Below, in pieces: positions 12,150 through 24,300 of a stretch of 64,000 nucleotides of DNA. Origin of the DNA: Phorcus lineatus (taxonomy: Eukaryota; Mollusca; Gastropoda; Trochida; Trochidae); contig OV121085.1 in NCBI GenBank assembly GCA_921293015.1, positions 24,379,911 to 24,443,910 of the forward strand, in the 5' to 3' direction. Each line of letters begins with the position of its first letter. The stretch's first letter is position 1. The notes under the pieces are model-generated. The model saw only the letters and a list, made by a program, of their open reading frames with translations, did not search any database and was not told where the DNA came from. The translations under genes were made by a program, and so were the position numbers.

Positions 12150-13190
12150 CCTTATGTTTCCTTAAGCTTACTCAAATTGTTGAACCAATTGTTTACTTGG
12201 CGTTAGGATTTTAAACTGCGAGAGTGTCCAAACGTCGGGAATGTAAACGTTCGGTTTCCATATCTCCGGTCCTAGGTTGGTTTCAACTATATGATTCCAT
12301 TTGTAAACATGCTGGTTAGTTGTGATATATTTAGTAATTTGTGTTCTGTAGAAGGTTTGGCTGCTGCCTTTAATTATCTTTTTAAGACGCAAAGGTAATA
12401 TTGGATTCTGCGTTTTCTCAAGCTTGATAGATGTAGAGGTACAATACGCTTTTATTTAAAAGATCGTTTACATAGTGAATTCAATTTTTACTCCATTTTG
12501 GATAATAGATTGTCTTTTTACCGATGGTGACATTTTCATTATACCAGATACTGTCAGTTGCTATGTTAAAAGGTTCATATTGAGATTCATTGTGTGCAGT
12601 TGTAAGGTCCCACCAAGCACTTAGGAGATCGCTATAAAATTTGTTACGGATCATGGGGGATAAAATATGTCTCAAACTTGGGCAATTATATTCAAATATG
12701 GATGCAGATCCACGTTTAGGTAGGTTAACTGAACAAAGTTCACAGTTTGTTTATAGTAGCGACTACTTACAGACAGTTTTTGAGACTGCATGGTTTGTTT
12801 TATCTTAGGGGCATTCAGACCGCTGTCTTTTACCTGGCAGATGATTTGACTTCTTTTGATTTTATCTGGTTTATTGCCCCGTATGAATTTAAAACATTTA
12901 CGTTCAAATAATTCGATTACATTATCATCCGGGTCCGGTAGTGATGAAAATAAGTGATTAAGTTTTGGAATGATAAGAAATTTTAACACCGAGATTCTCC
13001 CAAGTGGAGATAAGTTACGTGAGGCCCAAATGTGCATAAGCGTCTCACATTGTCTGAGTTTGTCCTTATAATTAAGGTCGATCATTTCCTCCAAATCAAG
13101 GTTAAATCTAATGCCAAGGAGATCAAAGTCACCCTGTTCCCAGTTTAATTTCCAATTTCCCAACTTATTGTGTTTCTTTACTAGTCGGTG
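12150..13190 (-). pseudogene. L1/Tx1-like LINE, C-terminal ORF2 fragment
   Basis: Three consecutive minus-strand segments, at 12672-13163, 12481-12675 and 12168-12392, together resemble the region after the reverse-transcriptase core of L1/Tx1 ORF2. The first has FDLLGIRFNLDLEEM, NYKDKLRQCETLMHIW, LSPLGRISVLKFLIIPKLNH and LFSSLPDPDDN, the standard 'LGI...W..R.LT..GRI.V.K.L..P...' arrangement. The second has IGKKTIYYPKW. The third has the terminal FYRTQITKYI...KWNHIVETNLG block. Frame changes and stops separate them. No endonuclease or polymerase core remains here. Confidence 0.8.
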
Positions 13191-14056
13191 TTCAAAGTAT
13201 TTTCTCCTGAGTTATTCTGAAAAAATATGACTATGAATGTTTCTATAAAATCCCCCATATATTGTCATTACAGTAACAAAAACTGCCATACCAGTAACAG
13301 ATTTGACTGTAGCAGAAACTACTGTTACAGGAATGATCTAGTCGTACTAAAACGGTTAATATACAATAATTAGTGCTCCCTTTGAAGCATATTGAGAATG
13401 TATCAATACTAAAACCTTTCTCCTTTTTGATATTATACAATATAATGTCCAAACATAATTCTATATATGGATGAGAGACGTAACGGGAATGACGTGGTTA
13501 AAATCTACTATCCCTCATGCTTACCATGTGTGGTTGATTTTGTTCTATGATTGGATTGTGAATCAGTGTCCACATTGCATTGGCACCAACAGTAAGTGGT
13601 GTTTGATTGGTACTGGAAGTTAAGAAGTTGTTGAAGTTGTTACAGTAATGACATAAGCTTATGGACACAGAATGTTTTTAACTACATAATGAACAAATAC
13701 TGCACATGTAACACATATTATAACTTATTTGATATATAATTGACATAACTTGATGGGCAAAAATACTTCCAATTCTAGTATTGATATAACTTTGAGGAGC
13801 AAATGTGGACTGGGGGTCACATACAGACACACACAAATAGGTCATTTCAGGCAATAAAGTACATACACAAGGATTAAAAAAGGATTGATGCAAATTTGTC
13901 TAAACCGAATGTCAGTTGATTGAATAACATGGTATCTTATTCAAGATCAAAAGAATCAAGAATTCGAACATATTTTGATAATGACTCATAAATGGTTATG
14001 TCGAACAATCTTTGGTGAACCAGGGTTTTGAGAATTGGTTGTTTTATTAAAATGTT

Positions 14057-14910
14057 TTATTCTTCAGTAATACGAGGTTCATAGAAGTGTATATAAAAAG
14101 AAGCAATGGTTGTGATATTGATTTTATTTTTCATTACAATCTCCCTTGACCTCGATGTACTTGCGGTAGAAGTCTTCTGACTGGCCCCCTTGAGTTCATC
14201 ATCATAGCAAAATCTTGTACCACGCAAGTGTGATTTCAAATTGCGAAACATATAGTAGTCGCTTGGAGCCAGATCTGGGCTGTAAGGGGGATGGTTAGTT
14301 TGTTCAAAGCCTTATTGTTGAAGTGCAATACGACTCTTGGATTGTTGTCATGAAGAAGCACAACTTCAGCAGTCAACATGCCGCATCTCTTCTTTTTGAT
14401 CAGCACTCTCAGTTGCTTCAACAAGTTAGCATATCAGGCTCTTATTATTGTAGTTTTAGATGGTTTATAGTCTATAATTATCAGAAAATGGTCTTGCAAG
14501 CAGAAAACTGAGTTCTGAACTTCTTGAGTGTAGGAGAGTGATTACGCTTCCATGACATGGATTCTTGCTCGGTATCAGGAACTCTGGGGTCGATCGTGTG
14601 CATTTAAGTTTCATGGCAACCATCTTGCAGATATCTTGGACATGTGCGAGTTGTCATGTATTATGGTGCATTCGCTCTGAAGATATATTGTCCACCTTCA
14701 TTCTATAATCGGACATGATTAAGCCCTGGATCCGTGCAACCATATCATCTGTAATGGCTTCAACAGGCCTTGCTGACCGTAGGTTATCGGCCAAGGAGAT
14801 ACGACCTCGCTTAAACTCAGAGGACCATTTTGCAACAGTAGAATATGAGGCGCTTCTTTCGCATACACATTGGTCATACGTTTATAGATTTCGGTCGCAT
14901 TCATCAAACA
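14057..14910 (-). pseudogene. mariner-type transposase remnant
   Basis: Minus-strand pieces in broken frames match mariner transposase order. The N-terminal block (near 14880-14740) reads SASYSTVAKWSSEFKRGRIS, then LADNLRSARPVEAITDDMVA. The late catalytic part (14424-14236) has MLTAEVVLLHDNNPR, where the second Asp sits in HDN. The C-terminal end (14251-14057) is MFRNLKSHLRGTRF, the familiar mariner sequence after the third acidic residue. Several frameshifts make it non-functional. The relic ends ~240 bp before the splice acceptor of the first PRDM1 coding exon. Confidence 0.85.
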
Positions 14911-15146
14911 AACCCTTCCCGAGCTGCTTTAGAAGTGTGTACTGCAGATTTGGCTGATGATTTGGTGTTCTGCAACAGAATTGCGCTGTGGTTGATAATC
15001 CTACGACTATCGTTCTCTTTCAGTAATGCATCTTGAAATCATTCTGTTTCAGTGCGATTATAGTTCTGCTTCAAAGGTGTGTGATGTTGTACTGTAGACA
15101 TCCCTGCTAATCCTGTTTGTCTAAAGACGGTTGTTTTCTGTTTCAG

Positions 15147-15343
15147 GACCTTGTACTCCAGGTGTGGCTCATAATTTTGCCGGTATGGAGGAGGATTGGG
15201 AAATGAACTCGCTTCGTGAAGAAGAACTTGAAGATTTCTGTGTGTACATCGTTAACGATCGTCCGTGTCGACAAGGACCCAATAGAGCTCAGGCTTCACT
15301 GCCCAGAAACTTGACCCTCAAAACGTCGATAATCAACAATGAT
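15147..15343 (+). CDS. PRDM1: PRDM1 first recognised coding exon
   Basis: The acceptor ctgtttcag ends at 15146 and the donor gtaagat begins at 15344, right after GAT (phase 0). Translation from 15185 gives [18 protein letters not shown], then CVYIVNDRP and [13 protein letters not shown], matching the vertebrate Blimp-1 block CTYIVND...EASLPRNL. The 38 bases before the ATG are 5' UTR, or coding if an upstream exon contributes. That upstream exon and the promoter were not identified in 1-15146. Confidence 0.9.
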
Positions 15344-18300
15344 GTAAGATAATTATTTTTTTAGAAAACCAGTTATGATAGGAAGCTCGAATATCGTGTT
15401 TATTTCATCAAGATTAAGATATGCAAATTCATCGTTCAAACCCTGATGTAAGTGCACAGAAGGGATGTTATCGTTTGTTTATTCACAAGAAAATGTTCCC
15501 ACTTTGTATCATTATCTCGACTCATATATTATACATTTCTCCCTGAAAGCTATTTATTTTACTTCTTTTATCGAAATAAATATTTTAGAATGCCTTTACC
15601 AACAGATTATAGTTGCTGGTTTGGTGACGATTCGTTGCGTGTTATAAACTTTTTTTCATTTGTATCTTCAACCACTGGTAGAATATCATCCAAAGCCATT
15701 TAGTCTGCGCAAATGTAATTTTTACCTAAAAGCGAGACTGTTACTGACACCAATTGTATTTCGACAGTTTTGTAATTGCAGCCCTTTGGATCCTGTTGAT
15801 GACCTTATTTAATAGGACACACACTAAATTCCTCATTGTTTTTAATAAATGTTATTCTATAGGGCTCAGGTCAAGTCAAGTCAAGTGTGTATATGCATGT
15901 TTTTAGGCCCATATACACGTGTATTTCAATGATTGTTACTTTTTCAGTATTTATAATGATCGTACTTCCAGTTATATTTGCTTTCTGTTGAGACAATGAA
16001 GCACACATTTACATTTTAATAGGACATTGATATCGGGGTTTTTCGTGGAAACAAAATTCAAGGGGACATTTCCGTTTACATAAATATGTTAGTAGTTAAC
16101 GATTAAAACATAACCCAGTTGAAACATGTTACTGGGGAGGGGGGGGGGGGGGCTAATATTTTAGTTGATTTAGACTTTTCAACTAGATAAATGAGGGCGC
16201 AAATTCGGTAAACAAAACAAGAAAGAGAAGTGAAGCCATTCATCGGCGCTACGAGCGTAAAATGCTTTGCTACGGCAGTACAAGGCATTGATAGGCATTG
16301 ATGAATAGTCTCATCGAAAATAATTTGTAAATGTGTAAATGTGTAAATTTGTTGTAAAATTAGTAAAAGAACGGTGACTATTATCATGTCATTTTCCACC
16401 AAAACAATCCGATAGGCCAGCCTCTTTTAGCATCAGCTCATCATTATCCGTCATCATGAGGCACTTGAACTTAAGCATGTTTGGAGAAACACAAAGCAAT
16501 GGAAAATAGAGCTTCCTTCCGTCATTAAAGTGTTTACATACAAGTAAAAAATTAGTTTTATTTTCAACATTATATTTACACAATTCGTTTACTTTTAAAT
16601 GTATTAAACCAAATCTCAAATTTATATACAAACTACGGATTTTTTTTTACAATTAAGTGGTTTTCCGGTGATAGATGGCTTTTCTATTCCTTATACAATC
16701 TTGTGTTATTAAGCGAGATACTAATCCAAGACTGATAAAACATATTTATATACACATCTTTCAACAATTGGAGAAAAAAAATATTGCCAACTGTTCGGCT
16801 TATCCTTACAAAATCAAATCCATGACATCAATAAAAACATTCGAATTGATGAGCTATAATTTGAATGAGCATTGCCCGCGGGCATCTGTGCTTACCTGAG
16901 AATGCCCATGGGTCATTTTTTAACCTACACGTCTAGTACACATGCTTTAACTAATTCATATATTCCCTGGAGAACTCTCAACATTTTAAAACCCAGACCC
17001 TTATTTCTTAAACTTACCCTCAATACAATACGACAGAATCAAATGCTTTTTTAAAATCATCGAATGTGGCATATTTCTTTACGTTTCTTTGATAAGGACT
17101 TCTGTATTAGGGCTTTATGAGTAAATACATGATCGTCAGTGGAAAATCCCTATCTGATAATAGCTTTAGTCTCTGGAATCTATTCTTCAAGTTTGACAAA
17201 TTTGAAAGTGTAGCATTAACTACACCGGTTGTTACGTGGGAATTTTTAAAAATGAAATTGTCCCGAGTCAAACCAGCAAAATTTGACTAACAATTAAATA
17301 TAATTACATAACAATTAATATCAGTTTAATTAATTGATAATAAACAAAGAGTTTAAGGTTACAATAAAGAGTAATACAAATAAGATTTAGAATATCAAAT
17401 GGGTCAAAAGGCAAGCAAAAAAAGTAATATTCACCAAGTCCTTGATTAGATAGCAATCATAGGTTGCGCCCGGTGCTTGGTGGTAATTGTGATGGTGATG
17501 GTAATATCTCGACGAATCCGATTGTAAACAGTTTCCAAAAGTCTAGAACAATGGCGCAGCAGAATGATCGCAGAGTCAAGTGTAGAACAGCAGGTTGATG
17601 AAGTGTGTGATTGAGTGCTTCCTAACAGCTGGTCTTTATAATATAAAATTCACAAAATTTTGAAATGTTATCAAAATCTCAATATTTAGTATGTTTTCCC
17701 CTTATAGGTGTACCGATGTTAAGATAAAATTACTTTTTTTCTTTCTTTGTTTGTGAATACAGTTTAATAGATTTTGGCGCTTCCTTCCTTTCCTGACAAA
17801 TGAGTCAACATTTATATTGAAACAGACATTTTGCCATTTTCGTTTTTGAATCCGCTAATTGCACCTCCGTGCAAAACGTCGATAACAAATATTACCGAGA
17901 ATTTATTGTTTAATGTTGATCAAAGGAAAGAAATAGATTACGCACTGAGAAGATACATTTTAAAATATACAGATCGCAGGAGTCGCACGTATTATTGCGT
18001 CAGCTCCTAGTAAAATGTGTCCTCGGAAACTAATTATATATAATCTCCGAACCTCGGTCAGCTTGCCCTAGCTAGATGTCAAAATAGTCAAATAGTACAA
18101 ATATCGATGAAACAAGGGGTAGCATCTATCCTAACTTGCTTAGATAAACGAATATTTTCTGAGGCTTGGACAATGTATTTTAATAAACAAGAAGAGTTAT
18201 TTACAAAATCGACAGATGTTTGTTTCAAGGCAATTAATAATAATATGTCATAGGGAAAGCATCTCCAGATCGAGTTACCCCCCTTTACTGTTTGACGTGT

Positions 18301-21300
18301 AAAATGTTAATTTCTTACCTAGAGTGAATTTATTTAACTTTAAATGTGTATATAATCTGTTGTATTGAAAATAACATTGATTTTGTTTGTCACAAAATGA
18401 TTTTTTGCATCAAATTAAGCAAGAAAGATCCTTGATAATAAGTAATAAAACGTCATTTTGTCATCAAAATACATCGCCGTTTTTAATAAAAAAATTACAA
18501 TTTTAAATGTAACATGATATTTTTGTAACAAACAATTCTTGTATTGTTTACGTACTTGAGAACATGAAAATGTGATTTCACGACCAAAATATCAAGACAT
18601 ATTAATTTTTACAGCGACGTTAGTTACGTTGACCTTCACAGGAAGTAAATAAACGAGACGTATAATATGCTACTTACCTACAACTCATTTTGTTTTATTG
18701 ATCATCAGAGGGTCAGCGATGCCTGAAAAGAACTCAACATATATCTGTAACTAAATGACTAAAAAGTGGCACCCCCATATGAAATTTTAGGGAATTACAT
18801 ATATTTCCTTTACTAAAAGTTTCATTCTTTAATCCAGCTTGTAACGATTTCCTTCAAATTTGGATCTAAGCAACTGGACTAATTGTACAGTAGGCCATAA
18901 TACAATTATGTTCTGTTCTGTTCTGACACTCAATTATGATTAACTTTATTGTAATTATCGATCTTTAGATAGGTTTATGTCAATCATGTTTTGTAAGCAT
19001 ATATATAGCACTTAGGCGGAAATTTTACGCTCCCTCAATCAAACCTGTATTATTTCTCTGCATCAATTTTAATGATTTATTTGGTTTGCTCATGTTGCTT
19101 TACTAACGGTTAACTGATTGCCCATCGGCATTGTCACCCAATATATAATTAACACTTAGACATTCCCTAAATAGCTACATGTATCTGTCAAAGCATGGAA
19201 GTGGCTGTCCTGTAGATTGCTTTGAATATCTTATAACACTTGTTATTTCTTATTTCATGGGAAATATTTGATAGAATTATGCTCACCTAACTACCTAACA
19301 TTTAAAAGAAAACTACGTGTAAATTGGTGCCTTCAATAGTTGCAACTATGACTTCGAGCTAACGAGCTAAATAATGATATTCACTTCATTAAGCATTAAC
19401 CTTTTTTTTATTTATTTATGTTCTTCATTAATGAACGAAGCGAAAGTAGGTTGTATCCTCTGAGCTATAGCCGAAGAAACAAGTTTTATAGGTGATATCG
19501 AGTAATGATATTGGTCTCCATTTTATTTAGAAATTTCTTTGGCTTATTCTCTTTTAGAATACAAGTTATAATTCCCTGCACTGGCGTAACTAAGAGGGCG
19601 TTATTTCTATAAGCAACATTTAATGATTTGATAGGGTATTCATTTAGGTCACGCCAGAAGAATTTGAAAAATTCTGCGGTAAATCCATCTGGGCCGGGGC
19701 TTTTAACGTTTTTCATACGTTTTAAGGCGTTGAAGCTTTCATCATAAGTTAGTTCTCCTTCCATAATTTCTGCCAAATCGTCAGTAATTTTAGAATAGTA
19801 ATTTGGTAATAAGTCATCTAAATTAATTTGGGAGATATGTTTTTCCGAATAAAGGGTTTCATAAAATGTTTCTATCTCACTTAAGATATCAGAAATGTTT
19901 GAAAAAGTTTTTTTCCAGAGATTTTTTTCAAGTTGAGTAAATGATTTATTTAGAAAGTTACTCGAATTTCGTTGGTTTTTCCCCTTTTTCGATCCATTCA
20001 GCTTTAGCTGTATAAAACACCCCCTAGCCTTGATTTCGCTAATTTCAATTTCTTATAATTTTCTTTCTTTGTCTTCAAGAGTTTCTAGTGAGTCAAGTTC
20101 GGTCGTCACAACTGAAAGGGTTTCATTTAATTGTTTTTCTCTTTTTTCTCTGTTCTTTTTTTGCTACTGGAGTAATATATGGTTTTATCTCTTACTAAAC
20201 ACAATATAGTTTCCCATAAAAGTTGATCCGAAACTTTGTCATTTTTATATTCTTCAAAAGTTTCTTTTAACTAGTTTTACATGGTCCGGATCATTTAACA
20301 GAGAGCTATTAAACTTCCAAAAACTTCCTACAATCTCGTTCAGTTGCAGACTCATTTCTATTATAGAGTGTTATGTTTTAAAGCCAGGGCCAATTTTGGT
20401 ATATTCTATATTGATGAAAGGAGATTATGCGAAACAAGGATATAATCAAGACGTGATTGTTTCAATGGGGTAGGTTGTCACCAAATATATCTTTTTTCAT
20501 AAGGATTAGATAATCTCCATAGGTCTTTCAAATCATATAACTCTATAAGAGCATGTATTTTTGCTCTTACTTTGGTTTTTGTACATGTTTGTAATTAAAC
20601 TGGTCAAAAATTGGATTATTGGAAAACAATTCTTTAGAGTGTGGTTTTAGATTATTATTACACACAATTTTTGTAATGAGTCTGAATATGAAAATTTTAT
20701 AATTTTGTTTTGATCCAAGTCCTATTTATAGTTTCTTACACCAGTTTATAATTTTTCCTGGGCCCATGGGCGAGGGTACCTGAATCTCGCTAACCGATAG
20801 TGCTACAAAGTTGGAACTTTCGTCAAAATCAGGTTTTGTTGTGTTTTTGGACCCCAAACTAATGTTTTTAAGGCTTTGTCGTTTATGGAAAATTGGGTTT
20901 CCGTAATTAAACCGGGTCGTCTTGGGGTTATTTGATGTAAAATTTCACATATTAAGCTTTCTTCTCTTAAGTTCCTGAAGTGTTTACAAAACAGATTTAA
21001 ATAGAGGATATATACGAACTTTACATGTATTCTGGCCAGTAATTATCCTTGCTTAATCTCCTCTAACTTATTAATTTGTTCTTATAGACACCATTCCCAG
21101 ACTCCTATGTCTATTCAAGATGTGGCATATGAACATAACATAAATTGTATATCTGATATTGGATAGTTCCCCCTTTCGCTTTATGTCTTTATGCATTTCA
21201 ACTACTCTTATTTCTTCACCCATTCAGCACAAAGAAACTAATCATACTATTCTATGAAATGATAAATCAAACGAGGAAGGAAAACATACTTACCACTAGA

Positions 21301-24300
21301 TGTAAATATGCCAATCATGCTTAAAAGGACAGTCCTTTCGGGGTATTTTTGTAGAAACCAAATTCATGTTTGTTATTAGTACATAATTATAACATAACCC
21401 AGTTGAAAAATGTAACTGAGGGTAACATTTTCGTTGATTAGAATTTACAATTAGATAAATGAGATCGCACACTCGGTAAAATAAAACGAGAATGAGAAGT
21501 GAAGCCCTTCATCGCCGCTACGAGCGTGAAAATCCTTGCTTTGAAAAGTCTTATCAGAAATCATGTTTAAATGTGTAGATAGTCTATCCATACATACATT
21601 ATATTTTTTATGACGTTTTAAATTAGTAAAAGTACAATGCTTCATGTAATTTTCCCTCAAAACAACATGGCGGACAGTAGCCGATAGCTGTTTTTGTCCA
21701 ACACCTTAAAACTCTGGCATGACTTACTGCCTAACGTAAAAGCACTCTGATTAATAATTCAAAATAAATACATATAACTACATCGAAATTCAATTGCTTT
21801 GTATTACAAGTCTTTCCTATTCCTGTTTACATAATGTCCAAGATATGATCACGTTCGGCGTGGCTATAATTATTAAGTGTAAGGATTTTCTTTGCGCCAT
21901 CGGCTGTTTGGCAACATTTATGAATCTCAAGAGACAAATATGATCAATCTGTATACCAATTCATAGTTTTAACATTTTTACCAACAACAAGCGTTTGTTA
22001 TATCTATGTAATCACCCTTTCGTTTTTCTTAATTTTGTATTTACTGACTACAAAACGTGCTTGCTTTAAGCACATACATTTATAACTATCATTAAATCGA
22101 TCTACGATACACTGTATTGGTCTTTTAATATTATTCCTATATAATTGTATCAATTTGACCATGGTAATGTACAACAGAGAACTAAACAGAAAGAGTTATA
22201 ACCCATGGTGTAGATCTTAAAGCAGGTGACTTTTAAAGAAAAGCTAGAATGTGTATATCATCTCCTTATCACTAACAACTCAACATTCATACATTTGTAT
22301 CATCCGCCAGCAAAGCCGAGGGGGGTATTGTCGTGACACGGTCCGCCCGTCCCGAAATGCAACCTGTGTTGCGAAATCAAACCAAGGCCTTCATTCAGTT
22401 TTTGATCAATCTTTTGGACAAATAAGAAATACCTGTTGCAAAGTACCTGGAGATGCACGGCCAACATTGAGTGAAGACGCTAAAAACGTTTTTTTTGTGT
22501 CTCGTGCGCTATTCCTGTATTCCAGCAAACAACATTTCTCTTTTTTCGTTTAAAACCAATGTTGCACTTTCTGCATTCAAAACCGAATGTCTTTTCTCAT
22601 CTTTCACTCTCAGGTGACAATTGTCCATCTTGACAATCAAACAATCCCTTCGACACCATCGTTCCCTATCGATGCGATGCAACAATGGTGTTACACGGAT
22701 CCCATGGCTCGCAATATCTCGTGAGTTAAGTAGGCCAAGATGGGCTTATGACGTTGGCCGTCATCCATAAGAATCTCTAATTTTAGGATATAATCCTTAT
22801 TGGGCGGCGAAAAAGAGACGTAAACTTCATCGTCTTCCCACAAAATATAACAGTGTGGCAGGAGTGCAACTTTAGAATTATTCCTATCTGTTTATGAGGC
22901 CGTGTTACCAGACCAGTATCACCAAAACTACTATCGGGTGAAAATAGGATAGTTAAATTCTTGGCCTAAGAGTAATTGAGGGGTCCGAATGACGGGGTAT
23001 CTAAAACGTCTATAAAATGCTACCCAGTCCTTGAAAATAGTTCAGATGAAGATATTCTATTTATATATTACTGTAACATACTGTATTATTAGGAATCCTT
23101 GAATTTGGTTGCAAAGTGAAAAATCATCATGAAATCGAGTTATTTTCGAGTTTGGTTGCATCCTTTATAGGCAACTTCAACCAAATTATTTTTTGTCAAA
23201 TATTCATAAATTTTCATGTCTTGGCTAATAATAATTTGGTTGCAGGTAATAAAATTATTTTTTGAAAAGGTTATCAGATCAATTTGGTTGCAGGAGACTT
23301 CAAATTTACCTAAATTGACGAGAAAACGACCAAATCAACAGTTTCAGTTTGACATGTTCCCTCTGACACAACGTGTGACGTAATACCATGCGCTAAGTAA
23401 CACGTCTTTCAATTGGCTAATTCAGTATCAAACATTTTCAATAAAATTTTGACGTTCGTTTTTACTTATACATGATTGATTTTGATCGGTTTTTAGATAG
23501 AAACTAGTCATTAAACTTACTTGATGATGTTTATTTTCTATCAAAATTAGTTTGCTATCAGAGGCATCTGTTACAGCCAATGAGAATAGTGTGCAAAATG
23601 GCAATTTAGGAATAATTTGGTCAAGGAATGTCATAAATACTTGCCAAGACATGATAAACTATAGAGAATGTTAGATTTAACAAGGTTAGTAGAAATTGTC
23701 CATCCACTTTGTCAGAAACGACAGCGAAGCGGGACACGACATGATCAAAAAACCGGACTCGGTAGCTTTGAGCAAGTTGCCGATGTTTCATTGAAATGTA
23801 AATAAACAGCCAGGTAAAGTTCCAACATTTGCGATATCATCGTTTAGTTTCTCTCTGCAACCAAATTATTTTTAATCAAGACTCTTCTGTTCTATGAAAA
23901 CGTGTATTTTGATAGTTTCAAGAATTTGGTTGCAGTTGCCTATAGGGGACTGCAACCAAACGTGAAAATTAGAGGTTTTCAAGGTGATAAATCGGTCTGC
24001 AACCATACTCAAAAGGTTTCATGTTATATATCATTGTATAGAAAATTATCTCAGCTATAAGAAAAATCCCATTTGGTTTTTTATGAAGGACTAGGTTGCA
24101 TTTACAGTTGTTTTAGAGACCCCGTCATCCGGACCCCTCAATTACTCTTAGGCCAAATTCTTTTTGAAATGTTGATCCCTGTCTTGATTCTCCGAAATTA
24201 TCAACAGTTCCTTTTGATCTTGTGTTTCGTGATGGACCGTCCGTCATAGCATCAATAATTTAATCTTCATTCTCCATATCAGCTACGGAAAATTCCCTTA

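Noticed and set aside
16137-16152. G-run as a quadruplex regulatory element
   Set aside because: A single homopolymer inside a dispersed repeat; the second copy of the repeat lacks it.
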